A stretch of 64,000 bases of DNA from Streptomyces sp. NBRC 109706 (GCF_000974485.1 NZ_BBOM01000008.1:434001-498000); one strand, 5' to 3'; counted from the stretch's first letter, positions 24,475 through 33,842 are shown. Numbers and translations are program-made. The notes: generated from the sequence alone by a model not told the origin.

Positions 24475-26223
24475 TCAGGCGGACTCCGGCACGGCGCCGC
24501 GCGCCGGCCGGGAGTGCCGCGCGAACTCGCGGACGAACGCGGACATCCCATAGCTGGCGAACCGCGCGCCGACCGCGCCGGTGGGTGGCGTCAGCAGCCC
24601 GCATTCCACCAACTCCTCGGCACCGGCGGCGACTTGCTCGGGCCGCAGCGGCGGGGCGAGCTCCGCGAGACGCCGACAGGCCGCGCGGCGCTCCGGCGGC
24701 AGGGTCCGCCAGAACGTTTCGTACGCGGCGCGCAGCGTCAGCTCGCCGACGGCCAACTCGTCCAGCGGCGAGGGCGCGGCGGCCAGCCGGTCGGCGTACT
24801 CGGCCGGCCGCAGCCCCGGCAGCGAGTCCAGCTTGCCGCCGGCGATCCGGATCGCCAGCGGCAGCCCCTCGCAGGCCCGCACGATCCGTTCCGCCGCCGG
24901 CCGGTCGGCGTCGATCCTGGCCGGCCCGACGATGCGGCCCAGCAGTGCGACGCCGTCCGCCTCGTCCAGCGGGGCCAGCGGCACCCGCACCACGCCCGGC
25001 AGGCCGCTCAGCCGAAAGTGGCTGGTCACCAGCGCGGCGCCGCGCCCCGAGCCGGGCAGCAGCGTCTCGGCCGTCGAGGCCGACACCGCGTTCTCCAGCA
25101 CCAGCAGCGGCCGGTGCCCGGCGAGCCAGGTCCGCCATCGGGCCAGCGCCCCGGCGGTGGAACGCTCCGCCGGCAGGCCCGCCGCGGCCAGCAGCTCGTC
25201 CAGCACCGTGCCCAGCGGCCGGTCGCCGAGTTCGACGCGCAGCAGCCCGTCGGGGAAGGAGCCGGCGAGCCGGTGCCCGACCCGCACCGCGAACGTCGAG
25301 GCGCCGACGCCCACCGGGCCCGTCACCAGCAGCACACAGTCGCCCCCGGCGCGCTCCGCGTCGTGGAACGCGGCGAGCGCCCGGCGCGTCTCGACCGCCC
25401 GGCCCACGAAGTCCGGTGGCTCACGGGGCAGTTGGTTGCCGACGCCACGTGAGTGCGGCAGATGGTTGCCGATGCCGCGCGCGTGCGCCGGCGGGTCGAC
25501 CAGCTGACTCCGCAGCCCGGTCAGCACCGGACCCGGGGTCGCCCCCGACTCCCGCGCCAGGGCGATCCGCACCGTCTCGTAGTGCGCCAGCGCCTCGCTC
25601 GTCCGGCCGCTCTCGGCCAGCGACCGCATCCAGGCGGCGGCGAGCCGTTCCCGCAGCGGATGCGCCGGCGCGTGGTCCCGCAGCCGCTCGCGCACCAGCC
25701 GGTGCCGGCCGCGTTCCCCCTCGATCTCGGCCCACTCCTCCAGGACGCCCAGGAACATCTCGTCCAGGCGCTCCATCGACGCGGCCAGGGACGGCAGCCG
25801 CCCGCATTCGGCCAGGGGGCGGCCGCGCCAGAGCGCGACGGCGTCGCCGAGCGGTCCGGCCGCCGCCGGATCGCCCTCGCGCGCCAGCCGCCGGCCCTCC
25901 CGCGCGGCCTCGGCGAACCGCACCAGATCGCATTCGGCGGGGCCGAGCCGCAGCCGGTAGCCGCCCTGGGTGTGCGTCAGCCGGTCCCCGAGTGTCCCCC
26001 GCAGCCGCGACACATACACCTGGAGGTTGCGCCGCGCGGTGGCCGGCGGCCGGCCGGGCCACAGCTCGTCGACCAGCTCTTCCACCGGGAACACGTCGCC
26101 GGCCCGGCTCAGCAACAGGGCGAGCAGCAGCCGGGACTTGGGGCCACCGAGCGGTACCGGCACCCCGCCGCCGTCCCGCACCGACAGTTCTCCGAAAGTG
26201 GTGATGGTGACGTCCCCGTCCAT
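24475..26223 (-). CDS. SARP (AfsR/DnrI-type) regulator with a degenerate NB-ARC domain
   Basis: A 582-aa transcription regulator. It has an OmpR-type winged helix (about 5-95, with LLLALLLSRAGDVFPVEELVDELWPG), a bacterial transcriptional activation domain (about 100-245) and an NB-ARC-like region (about 270-580). The P-loop reads GPVGVGAST, with Ala308 where the Lys of GKT should be. The Walker B strand reads LLVLEN instead of LLVLDN, so ATP binding is doubtful. Such regulators activate secondary-metabolite genes by binding direct heptamer repeats at promoters. It is divergent from the lanthipeptide synthetase, its likely target. The ATG at 26221-26223 fits the family start. Confidence 0.88.
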   Translation of the reverse strand: MDGDVTITTFGELSVRDGGGVPVPLGGPKSRLLLALLLSRAGDVFPVEELVDELWPGRPPATARRNLQVYVSRLRGTLGDRLTHTQGGYRLRLGPAECDLVRFAEAAREGRRLAREGDPAAAGPLGDAVALWRGRPLAECGRLPSLAASMERLDEMFLGVLEEWAEIEGERGRHRLVRERLRDHAPAHPLRERLAAAWMRSLAESGRTSEALAHYETVRIALARESGATPGPVLTGLRSQLVDPPAHARGIGNHLPHSRGVGNQLPREPPDFVGRAVETRRALAAFHDAERAGGDCVLLVTGPVGVGASTFAVRVGHRLAGSFPDGLLRVELGDRPLGTVLDELLAAAGLPAERSTAGALARWRTWLAGHRPLLVLENAVSASTAETLLPGSGRGAALVTSHFRLSGLPGVVRVPLAPLDEADGVALLGRIVGPARIDADRPAAERIVRACEGLPLAIRIAGGKLDSLPGLRPAEYADRLAAAPSPLDELAVGELTLRAAYETFWRTLPPERRAACRRLAELAPPLRPEQVAAGAEELVECGLLTPPTGAVGARFASYGMSAFVREFARHSRPARGAVPESA

Positions 26224-26422
26224 GACTCGACCGTGCCAGCCGCACCCGGCGCGCACATGGGGAGGCGCCCCCCACATTCCCCGCACGGCGGCCCTCGGAC
26301 TACCCACACCCTCCCGGGGACGGGGCGGGCGGCCGGGTGTGGGGACCGACCGGGTCGACAGGACGCAAAACTGGGGGACTTCCACCCATGACCGCGCCCG
26401 GCCGTTCTGAAAGAGTCGTCCT

Positions 26423-29389
26423 ATGCACCCAGTCACCGCCCCGCCAGCCGCCCGGCCGACGGCCGCCGCGTCGACGGCCTGGTGGCTGCCCGCCCTGGCG
26501 GAGGAGGAGGCCGGCGCCGACGGGCGGCCGCCCGCGTGGGCGCGGCTGGTGGAGCACGCGCTCACCCTGGCCCCGGCGGAGGCGCACCCGCCGGGTCGGC
26601 GGCTGCGCACCGTGCCGGGCCAGGGCCCGGAGGGCCGGCTGCTGCATCCGCTGTGGCCGCTGCTGACCGCCGCCGACGTCAGGTTCACCGCCGTCGTCGC
26701 GCGCCGTCCAGGGGCGGCGGCGGATGTCCGGGCGATCTGGTCGGGGGCGCGGCGCTGGCTGGCCGCCGAGCTGACCAGGCTCGCCGGCCGCACCCTGGTC
26801 GACTGGCTCCAGACGGCCCGCCGCGTCGGCACCCTGACCGGCACCGACCCGGGGGAACGGTTCGACGCGGCGATGCGCGCCCTCGCCGCCCGCCCGGCAC
26901 TGGGCGCGCTGCTCCGTCAACACCCCGTGCTGGCACGGTTGTTGGGCCAGCGCTGCCTGGATGTGGTGGCTGCGGCCGCGGAGCTGGTGCGCCGGCTGCG
27001 CGCCGACCGGCCGGCGCTCACCACCACCCTGCTGGACGGCACCCAGCCCGGGCCGCTGGTCCGGGCCGGCTTCGGCCTCGGCGACGCGCACGGCGCGGCC
27101 AGGACCGTGGCGCTCCTTGAGTTCCGCGACGGGCGGCGGCTGGTCTACAAACCGAGGCCGCTGGGGCTGCACGCCCGCTGGAACGAGTTACTCGCCTGGT
27201 TCGCCCACCAGCGGCCGGCGCTGGCGCCACGCGCCGTCCGGCTGCTGCCGTGCGCCGGCTACGGCTGGGCCGAGTACGTGGCCGCCGCACCGTGCGATCC
27301 GCCCGCCGGGGTTCCCGACTTCTACGCCCGGATGGGCGCCCAACTCGCCCTGCTCTACGCCCTGGACGCGGTCGACATCCACGCCGAGAACGTCATCGCC
27401 TCCGGGGCGCACCCCGTGGTGGTGGATGTGGAGACCCTGCTCCACCCCGCCCTGCCGTCCCGCACCGACGGGGGACCCGATCCGGCCGGCGGGGCGCTGG
27501 CGGCGTCCGTGCTCCGCACGGCGGTGCTGCCGCAGCCCGTCCTCGGCGAGCACGGCGCGGTGGACAGCTCCGCCGTCGGCGGGCGGGCCGGGCAGCTCTC
27601 CCCGGACGAACTGCCCGCCTGGTACCGCCCGGGCACCGACCAGATGCGGCTGTGCCACCGCCGGCTGCCCTGGCCCGGCGGCCCCAACCGCCCGTTCCTC
27701 GCGGCCGCCCCCGGAGCCGTGGCACCCGTCGATCCCGCCGCCCATGGCGCCGCGCTGCGGCACGGCTTCCGCTCCGCCTATCGCGCGCTGGCCGCGCACG
27801 CCGCCGAACTGGCCGCGCCCGGCGGCCTGTTGAGCCGGTTCGCCGGGGAGCGGGCGCGGCTGGTCGCGCGGCCGAGTCAGGAGTACGCGCTGGTCCTCGC
27901 CGAGGCCAGCCGGCCGGCGGCGCTGCGGGATCTCGCCGGCCGGCGCCGGGCGTTCGCCGCGCTCTTCGAGGACACGGGCCGCCCGCTGGCCCAGGCGCTG
28001 GCCCGGCACGAGCTGGACGATCTGCTCGACGGCGACATCCCGCTCTTCACCATGACCCCCGGCTCGCCCACCGTCCACGACTCCAGGGGACGGGCCGCCG
28101 GGCCGCTGCCGACCACGGGGCTCGACGCGGTCCGCGCCAAGTGGCTTCGCCTGGGCGAGGCCGATCTGCGCCACCAGGAGTGGCTGCTCACCGCGTCACT
28201 GGCGACCCTGACGCCGGCCCCCGAGCACCGCGCCGCCGTCCCCGCCGCGCCGGCCGGGCCCGAGCCGCCCACGGACCCGGGGCCCGAGTTGGCGCTCGCG
28301 CTCGCCGCCGCCGTCGGGGACCGGCTGCTGGAGCTGGCCGACGCCGGCGAGGGCCGCGTCAACTGGATCGGCCTCCACCAGCTGGGCGACCGCTGGCTTC
28401 TCCACCCGCAGGGCGCCGCCCTCGCCGACGGCTATCCGGGCACCGCGCTCTTCCTCGCCGAACTGGGCCGCGCCACCGGCCGGGCCCGCTACGCGGAGGC
28501 GGCGGCGCAGGCCGTGGTCGGCCCGCTGCCCGCGACGCTGCGGCTGTTGGCCGCCCATCCGGAGCTGGCCGCCACGGTCGGCCCCGGCGGCTTCCTCGGC
28601 GTGGGCGGCCTCGCCTATGCCACGGCCCGGTTGGCCGGCCTGCTGGACAGCGCCGAGCTGGCGGCCGCGCTGCCCGAGGCGCTCAGCGCGCTGGCCGCCG
28701 CCGGCGCGGCCGGTGAGCGCGCCGATATCGCCGAAGGGCTCGCCGGCGCGGCGCTGGCCGCCGGGGCCGTGCACGCCGAGAGCGGCCTCGACGCGGCCGC
28801 CGAGCTGCACCGCGCGCTGGTCGCGCGGTGCGCCAGGATCGACCAGCCGACCGAACCCGGCCTCCTGTTTGGACGCGCCGGCGTCGCGCTGGCGCTGGGC
28901 CGGGTCAGAAAGGCCGCGCCCGCGCCCGACGACCCGAGCTGGTGCTCCGGGCTCGCCGGGCTCGCCGCCGCCGGCGGCGACGACCGGGCCGCCCGTGGCA
29001 CCCATATCGCCCGGCTCGCCGACCGCGCGCCGCTGGCCGACCACTCCCTGTGCCACGGCGAACTCGGCGTTCTGGAACCGCTCGTGGAGTGGTACGGCGC
29101 CGACGGCCCGCCGGCGCATCCGGCGATCACCCGGCTGCTGCGGCAGGTCGAGCGGCACGGCCCCCGGTGCGGCACCCCCGACCATGTCGCCACCCCCGGG
29201 CTGCTGACCGGCCTCGCCGGCGTGGGCTACGGGCTGCTGCGGCTGGCCCACGGCACCCGGGTGCCGTCCGTGCTGCTGCTGCGACCCGACGAGCGCACCC
29301 GGGCCGGGGCCCCACAGACCAGCCGGTGGACCACCGGACCAGCAGACCATCGCCAAGCACCCGAGAAGGCCCCAGAAAAAGGAGCGTGA
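26423..29389 (+). CDS. Class II lanthipeptide synthetase (LanM type)
   Basis: A 988-aa LanM-like enzyme. The N-terminal dehydratase domain (DUF4135) keeps its kinase-like active site: Asp221 and His223 in LGDAHGAART, Lys in LVYKPRPL, DIHAENVIA, VDVETLL and the elimination motif RPSQEY, with Ser where Thr is usual. The C-terminal LanC-like domain keeps the zinc ligands Cys841 (SWCSG), Cys877 and His878 (LCHGELG). The motif normally GxxHGxxG reads GLLFGRAG, with Phe816 in place of the active-site His. A TTA codon (codon 256, at 27188-27190) implies bldA control. The stop nearly touches the start of a 67-residue precursor-like gene. No transporter or protease gene is adjacent. Confidence 0.9.
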   Translation: MHPVTAPPAARPTAAASTAWWLPALAEEEAGADGRPPAWARLVEHALTLAPAEAHPPGRRLRTVPGQGPEGRLLHPLWPLLTAADVRFTAVVARRPGAAADVRAIWSGARRWLAAELTRLAGRTLVDWLQTARRVGTLTGTDPGERFDAAMRALAARPALGALLRQHPVLARLLGQRCLDVVAAAAELVRRLRADRPALTTTLLDGTQPGPLVRAGFGLGDAHGAARTVALLEFRDGRRLVYKPRPLGLHARWNELLAWFAHQRPALAPRAVRLLPCAGYGWAEYVAAAPCDPPAGVPDFYARMGAQLALLYALDAVDIHAENVIASGAHPVVVDVETLLHPALPSRTDGGPDPAGGALAASVLRTAVLPQPVLGEHGAVDSSAVGGRAGQLSPDELPAWYRPGTDQMRLCHRRLPWPGGPNRPFLAAAPGAVAPVDPAAHGAALRHGFRSAYRALAAHAAELAAPGGLLSRFAGERARLVARPSQEYALVLAEASRPAALRDLAGRRRAFAALFEDTGRPLAQALARHELDDLLDGDIPLFTMTPGSPTVHDSRGRAAGPLPTTGLDAVRAKWLRLGEADLRHQEWLLTASLATLTPAPEHRAAVPAAPAGPEPPTDPGPELALALAAAVGDRLLELADAGEGRVNWIGLHQLGDRWLLHPQGAALADGYPGTALFLAELGRATGRARYAEAAAQAVVGPLPATLRLLAAHPELAATVGPGGFLGVGGLAYATARLAGLLDSAELAAALPEALSALAAAGAAGERADIAEGLAGAALAAGAVHAESGLDAAAELHRALVARCARIDQPTEPGLLFGRAGVALALGRVRKAAPAPDDPSWCSGLAGLAAAGGDDRAARGTHIARLADRAPLADHSLCHGELGVLEPLVEWYGADGPPAHPAITRLLRQVERHGPRCGTPDHVATPGLLTGLAGVGYGLLRLAHGTRVPSVLLLRPDERTRAGAPQTSRWTTGPADHRQAPEKAPEKGA

Positions 29390-29394
29390 ACAGC

Positions 29395-29598
29395 GTGGCA
29401 GGCGAGCAGTGGAACGAGCCGGTCGACGACCGGTCGGAACCGCAGGAGCAGGAAGGGACCCCCTCGCGCGTGGAGGCAGGCAAGGCGAGACTCCGGTTGG
29501 CGATTCTCACCGGCGCCACCGTCGGTGCCGTGGTGGTGGCCGATCTCAGCGCGGTCGCCGGCACCACATCGGTCAGCATCAACATGAACATCGGCTGA
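29395..29598 (+). CDS. Cysteine-free precursor-like peptide of the LanM locus
   Basis: A 67-aa peptide starting at GTG 29395, with AAAAAGGAG ending 10 nt before it; a GTG at 29386 is too close to that site. The frame starts 6 bp after the lanM stop, so the two are co-transcribed. An acidic, Glu/Gln-rich leader-like part (1-28) and a basic hinge (KARLRL) precede a hydrophobic stretch (about 35-55). The end is AVAG-TTSVSINMNIG. No Cys is present anywhere, so lanthionine cannot form within it. If cut after the AG, an 11-residue core with two Thr and two Ser would remain, a substrate for dehydration only. A hairpin terminator follows. That this is the LanM substrate is inferred from position. Confidence 0.75.
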   Translation: MAGEQWNEPVDDRSEPQEQEGTPSRVEAGKARLRLAILTGATVGAVVVADLSAVAGTTSVSINMNIG

Positions 29599-29609
29599 CC
29601 CACCCGAAC

Positions 29610-29645
29610 GCGCGGTCCGGGTCACCCCCGGGGCCCGGACCGCGC
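29610..29645 (+). terminator. Hairpin terminator after the peptide gene
   Basis: A 12-bp perfect stem (GCGCGGTCCGGG with CCCGGACCGCGC) and a 12-nt loop, 11 bp after the peptide stop. It ends the lanM transcript before the convergent LAL gene. Confidence 0.8.
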
Positions 29646-29721
29646 CTCAACCCCGGGACGACAGAACGTGACGGCAACGGTGGCGACAGGCCGTGACGAC
29701 AGACCGTGACGGCACCGGCCG

Positions 29722-32688
29722 TCACTTGGGGGTCGACATGAAGTCGGCGGCGAAGTCGCAGAGCTGGTCCCGATCCCGGGTGCCGGTCTTGCTCAACAGG
29801 CTCGCCACATGCTTCTCCACCGTGCGGACCGAGAGATGCAGCCTGGCCCCCAGCGCCTTGTTGCCCAACCGGTCGACGAGCAGCCGGAACACGTCGTACT
29901 CGCGGGCGGTGAGCCCCATCGCCCGCAGCCTCTCGGGAATCCCGTCGGTGCCCGCGCGGCGCTGCCGCACCACCACGCCCACGCCCCGCAGTTGGGACCG
30001 GCAGGCGCCGGCGACCGCGATCACCCCGGCCCGGTGGAAGTACTCCTCCGCCTCGGCCAGCCAGCGTCGCGGCTCGCCCCAGCCGTCGGCGAGCGCCGCC
30101 TCGGCGACCAGCCGCAGCCCCAGATAGCGGGCCGTCGGGAACGGCTCCGCGCTCGCCTGCGCGGCCCGCAGCGCGGCCTCCGCCCGCTCCGGGCACCCCT
30201 CCCGGCCGGCCAGCACCGCCTCCGCGAGACCGCCGAACTGCCGGTTCCAGCGCAGCCGTCCGGCCTGGCCGGCGCCCAGCCGCTCGCATTCGGCGCGACC
30301 GGCCCGCCCGTCCAGCACCTCAAGCAGCAGCACCAGACCGTGCGGCCCGGTCAGATGGAAGAAGCTCCCCTCGTCGGCGCTGGCCATCGCGGACAGCGTC
30401 GCCGCCAACTCCCGCGCCTGCGCCCGGTCCTCCTCCAGCAGCGCGCAGAACAGCTCGCCCAGGCCGAGCGCCAGCGGCGCCTCCATGGACTCGGCGCCGC
30501 CGTGCGCCCGGAACTCGGCGAGCGCCGTCCGCAGACCGGGACGGTTGCCCTGGTGCGCCGCGACCACGGCCCGCACCATCAGCAGATACCGCGTCACCGA
30601 GTGCAGCCGCAGCCGCCGGGTTTCGTCGAGCGACCCGGCCACCAGCGCCTCGGCCCGCGCGAAATCGGAGCGCAGCGCCGCGTCCAGCGCCAGCAGTTCA
30701 CCCGCGTAGTGCGCCAGGCTGACACAGCCGGTGCGCAGCGCCTCGTGCCAGGCGTAGGTGAGGGAGTCCGTGGCGCCCTCGGCCAGCCAGGCGTTGCTGC
30801 CGAGCCCGAACAGGCCATGCGCGCGCCACCCCATCAGATCGTGCTCCGAGGCGATCCGCAGCGTCTGCCGGAAGCTGCGGTCCGACTCGGTCAGCGAACG
30901 GCCCCGGCTGGCGGCGCCCACCGCGTACCACGCCTGACAGGCCAGTGCCGGATCCGACAGCTGCCGCGCGCCCTCGATGGCCCGCCGCGCCAGCCGCTCG
31001 CTGCGCTCGATCCGGTCGGGCGCGGTGTCGGACACCGTCAGATACGCCTCCACCGCGTCCAGTCCCGCGGTGTCCCGTTCGGTCGCGGCCGCCGGCAGCA
31101 GCGCCCTGGCCGCCGCGACCTGTGCCAGGCCCTCCTGCCAGCGCCCGGCGACCTCGGCGGCCCAGGCCAGCCGCACATGCAGCCCCACCCGGCGGGACAC
31201 ATCGGTGTCCTCGGCCGGCTCCGCGTCCAGATCGGCGCGCCGCAGCCGGTCGGCCAGCTCGACGGCGCGGTCGAACTGCCCGTCGTCGGCCAGCGCGAGC
31301 AGCAGCGTCTCCAGCAGCTCCCGGTGCACCCCGCCGCGCACCGGCGCGAACGGGGCGTCCCCCAGCATCAGTTGGGCCTCGTCGATCACCGTGATGGCGC
31401 TGCCGGGGCCGCTGCGGGCCAGCGCCCGGCGGGCCACCTCCAGATAGTGCCCGGCGGCGGTCGGCCGGTCGCCCGCGTGCCGGCGCAGCCGCGCCGCCAG
31501 CAGGCACCAGGTGCCGGGCAGCCCCGGATAGAGCCGGTCCACCGCGTCCGCCGCGCGGGTCGAGAGATCGGCCCGGTCCGCCGGGCTCAGCAGCGAGAGC
31601 AGCGCCTCCTCCGCCAGCGGATGGGCGAACGCGTACCAGTCGGGGCCGCGTTCCTCGTCCGGCTGCAGCAGGCCCTCGGCCAGCGCGGCGCGCACCCGCT
31701 CCCGCAGCAGGCCCTCGTCGAGGCCCGCGCAGTGCCGCAGCACCGACAGCGGGAACGAGCGGCCGAGCACGGCGGCCACGGAGAGCGCCCGCACCCCGCC
31801 GGGGCCGAGCCGCGCCGCCCGCTCCTCCACGACCCGCACCAGGGTGACCGGCACCCCGGGCCGCTCGGTGCTGACCAGCTCCCAGCCGTCGTCCGCCGTC
31901 CTCGCCAGCCGGCCGGCGGCGAGCATGCCACGGATCAACTCCTCGGCCACGAACGGGACTCCATGCGAATCGGCATAGACCTCGGCCGACACCTCGCGGG
32001 GCAGCGCCGCCGGCGAGCTGCCCAGGCAGGAGGCGGTGAACGCGTGCACCTCGGCCGCGTTGAGCCGGCCCAGCGGCAGCAGCCCGCCCTCCCGGCGCTG
32101 GGCGACTGCGGTCGCCAACTCGTAGGCGGCGGACGGCGCCGAACGCACCGTGGCGAGGACGACGACCGGCTGGGTCGCCAGGTTGGCGGCCAGATACTCC
32201 GTCACCGCGAGGGTCTCCGGATCCGCGTCGTGCAGATCGTCGATCACCAGCAGACAGCCCTGTCGGCGGCCGCGCGCCGCGGCGAGACGCAGCACCGCCT
32301 CGGCCAGCACCACGGGCGAATCGTCGCAGTCGGCGCCCGTCGACCATTCGGGCACCAGCCGTCCCAGCACCGGCAGATAGGGGCCGAGCACCTCGGCCGG
32401 CGGCTCCTCGCCCGACCTGGTGAGCGACAGCAACGCCTCGGTGAGCGGCCGGAACGGGACGGCGGGGCCGATGGTGGTGCACCGGCCACGGAGCACCGTC
32501 ATGCCCTCGTCCCCCGCCTCGTCGAGGGCCTGGGCCACCAGCCGGGTCTTGCCGATGCCCGGCTCGCCGGCGACGAAGACGATGCCGCCCCGCCCCTCGC
32601 GCGCCTCCCGCAGCGCCCCCGACAGGGCGGCCAACTCGCCGTCTCGTCCCACTAGTTCGACCGTGCGCAGTCGGAAGGGGCTTGCCAT
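29722..32688 (-). CDS. LAL-family (large ATP-binding LuxR) regulator
   Basis: A 988-aa LAL regulator. An intact Walker A (GEPGIGKTRLV) sits about 42 residues from the start, and Walker B is LLVIDDLHDAD. Then comes a long helical, TPR-like middle and a C-terminal LuxR helix-turn-helix (LTAREYDVFRLLVDRLGNKALGARLHLSVRTVEKHV). LAL proteins are ATP-dependent, pathway-specific activators of natural-product or sugar-use genes. I took the ATG at 32686-32688 from the family start ahead of LVGRDGEL. Its Shine-Dalgarno spacing is poor, so a start at 32745 remains possible. It converges on the LanM operon and may be its second regulator. Confidence 0.85.
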   Translation of the reverse strand: MASPFRLRTVELVGRDGELAALSGALREAREGRGGIVFVAGEPGIGKTRLVAQALDEAGDEGMTVLRGRCTTIGPAVPFRPLTEALLSLTRSGEEPPAEVLGPYLPVLGRLVPEWSTGADCDDSPVVLAEAVLRLAAARGRRQGCLLVIDDLHDADPETLAVTEYLAANLATQPVVVLATVRSAPSAAYELATAVAQRREGGLLPLGRLNAAEVHAFTASCLGSSPAALPREVSAEVYADSHGVPFVAEELIRGMLAAGRLARTADDGWELVSTERPGVPVTLVRVVEERAARLGPGGVRALSVAAVLGRSFPLSVLRHCAGLDEGLLRERVRAALAEGLLQPDEERGPDWYAFAHPLAEEALLSLLSPADRADLSTRAADAVDRLYPGLPGTWCLLAARLRRHAGDRPTAAGHYLEVARRALARSGPGSAITVIDEAQLMLGDAPFAPVRGGVHRELLETLLLALADDGQFDRAVELADRLRRADLDAEPAEDTDVSRRVGLHVRLAWAAEVAGRWQEGLAQVAAARALLPAAATERDTAGLDAVEAYLTVSDTAPDRIERSERLARRAIEGARQLSDPALACQAWYAVGAASRGRSLTESDRSFRQTLRIASEHDLMGWRAHGLFGLGSNAWLAEGATDSLTYAWHEALRTGCVSLAHYAGELLALDAALRSDFARAEALVAGSLDETRRLRLHSVTRYLLMVRAVVAAHQGNRPGLRTALAEFRAHGGAESMEAPLALGLGELFCALLEEDRAQARELAATLSAMASADEGSFFHLTGPHGLVLLLEVLDGRAGRAECERLGAGQAGRLRWNRQFGGLAEAVLAGREGCPERAEAALRAAQASAEPFPTARYLGLRLVAEAALADGWGEPRRWLAEAEEYFHRAGVIAVAGACRSQLRGVGVVVRQRRAGTDGIPERLRAMGLTAREYDVFRLLVDRLGNKALGARLHLSVRTVEKHVASLLSKTGTRDRDQLCDFAADFMSTPK

Positions 32689-32909
32689 GCTCCTGCGGTA
32701 CTCCCTCGTGCCGTCCGGTGCTCGGGATCTCCCCGGCGCATCCACGGGACCGCTACACGGCCCCCCTCGCCAGCCTCATTTCCCCATCCTGCGGTAGCTA
32801 CCCCGACTTGGGCCTTCTTCCTCCGCCGGCGATCGTTCTTTCTCCCCTTCTTCTTCGCTTTCTCTCCCCACCCGAACCCCGTCCGAACGTTTCAGGGGTG
32901 CCCGGGCGT

Positions 32910-33254
32910 TCAGTCGAGGCGCGCGCCGACCACCAGTTCCACGTCGTTCGACGAGCTGGCGGGCGCCGTCCTGAACTCCCGGACCGACCAGTTCCGTTCC
33001 GGCAGCGCGGTGCCGGCCGCCGTGGTGTGGGCGGTGACCGCCAGCATCGCATCGCCGGTCGCGGAGAACAGCAACTCCGCGTCCACGGCCGTGCCGTCGG
33101 ACATCCGCAGCACCAGGTCCAGGGGCCGTGGCGCCGCCGCGTAGCCGGCCGGGTCGGGGAGTTCCCTGATGCGCAGTCTCCCGCCCCGGAACAGATGGGT
33201 GTGCGGGCAGAGCGCGGAGTAACGAGCCGTCGGGTCGGTGGCGGAGGAGGACAT
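32910..33254 (-). CDS. Hypothetical protein
   Basis: A 114-aa soluble protein, probably mainly beta, with alternating hydrophobic strands (PLDLVLRMSDGTAVDAELLFSATGDAMLAVTAH). A GGGAG lies shortly before the ATG. No family recognised. GC-rich third positions make it a likely real gene. It sits between the LAL gene and a MarR gene on the same strand. Confidence 0.6.
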   Translation of the reverse strand: MSSSATDPTARYSALCPHTHLFRGGRLRIRELPDPAGYAAAPRPLDLVLRMSDGTAVDAELLFSATGDAMLAVTAHTTAAGTALPERNWSVREFRTAPASSSNDVELVVGARLD

Positions 33255-33339
33255 GGGCTCCCTGCGTTCGGTCGGGGGCTCCCGGAGAGGGCGGTCGCGC
33301 GATCCACTGTGCCGCGCGCCGGGCCGGCCCGCGCGTCCG

Positions 33340-33816
33340 TCACCGCCGGTCGGGTGGCTCGGTGACGGTGGAGAGCGCGTCGACGAACGAGCCGAGCAAC
33401 CGGGCGAACGTGACGCGGTCCGCGTCGGGCCAGTCGGCCGTCGCGCGTGCGAAGGCCGCCTGACGGAAGCGGTGCACCCGGTCGAGGCGGGCCCTGGCCC
33501 GATCGGTGAGCGCCACCGGGGTGCGCCGGCCGTCGCGCTGGTCGGCCAGCCGCAGCAGCAGCCCGTCGTCGACCGCGCGGGCCACCAGCCGGCTCGCCCG
33601 TGGCTGGTCGACGCCGAGCGCGGCGGCCACCTCGCCCACCGTGGCGGGCCGCCCGATCCCCTCCACCGCGTCCAGCACGCCGAAGGTCGTCGGATCGACC
33701 GCGTCCGCGCCGAGATCCCGGTCGAGCCGGCCGAGCGCGCGGCGCGTCTGGCTCCGCCGGATGGCGATCATGGCGCGCTCGATCGCGACCAGGGCCCTTT
33801 CCTGTTCCGCTTCCAT
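33340..33816 (-). CDS. MarR-family regulator
   Basis: A 158-aa winged-helix repressor-like protein. The DNA-binding part is ATVGEVAAALGVDQPRASRLVARAVDDGLLLRLADQRDGRRTPVALT, with the wing Arg in DQRDGRR typical of MarR. Long dimerisation helices flank it. It is divergent from a second MarR-type gene across a 60-bp AT-rich gap that contains a TTACA-N6-TGTAA dyad. It probably controls its own promoter and that of the neighbour. Confidence 0.85.
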   Translation of the reverse strand: MEAEQERALVAIERAMIAIRRSQTRRALGRLDRDLGADAVDPTTFGVLDAVEGIGRPATVGEVAAALGVDQPRASRLVARAVDDGLLLRLADQRDGRRTPVALTDRARARLDRVHRFRQAAFARATADWPDADRVTFARLLGSFVDALSTVTEPPDRR

Positions 33817-33826
33817 GAGTGTTAGC

Positions 33827-33842
33827 TTACAACTTCATGTAA
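33827..33842. promoter_or_regulatory. Palindrome TTACA-N6-TGTAA between divergent MarR genes
   Basis: A perfect 5-bp dyad in a markedly AT-rich gap between divergent regulators. It sits 10 bp from one ATG and 34 bp from the other, and is a likely MarR operator. Confidence 0.6.
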
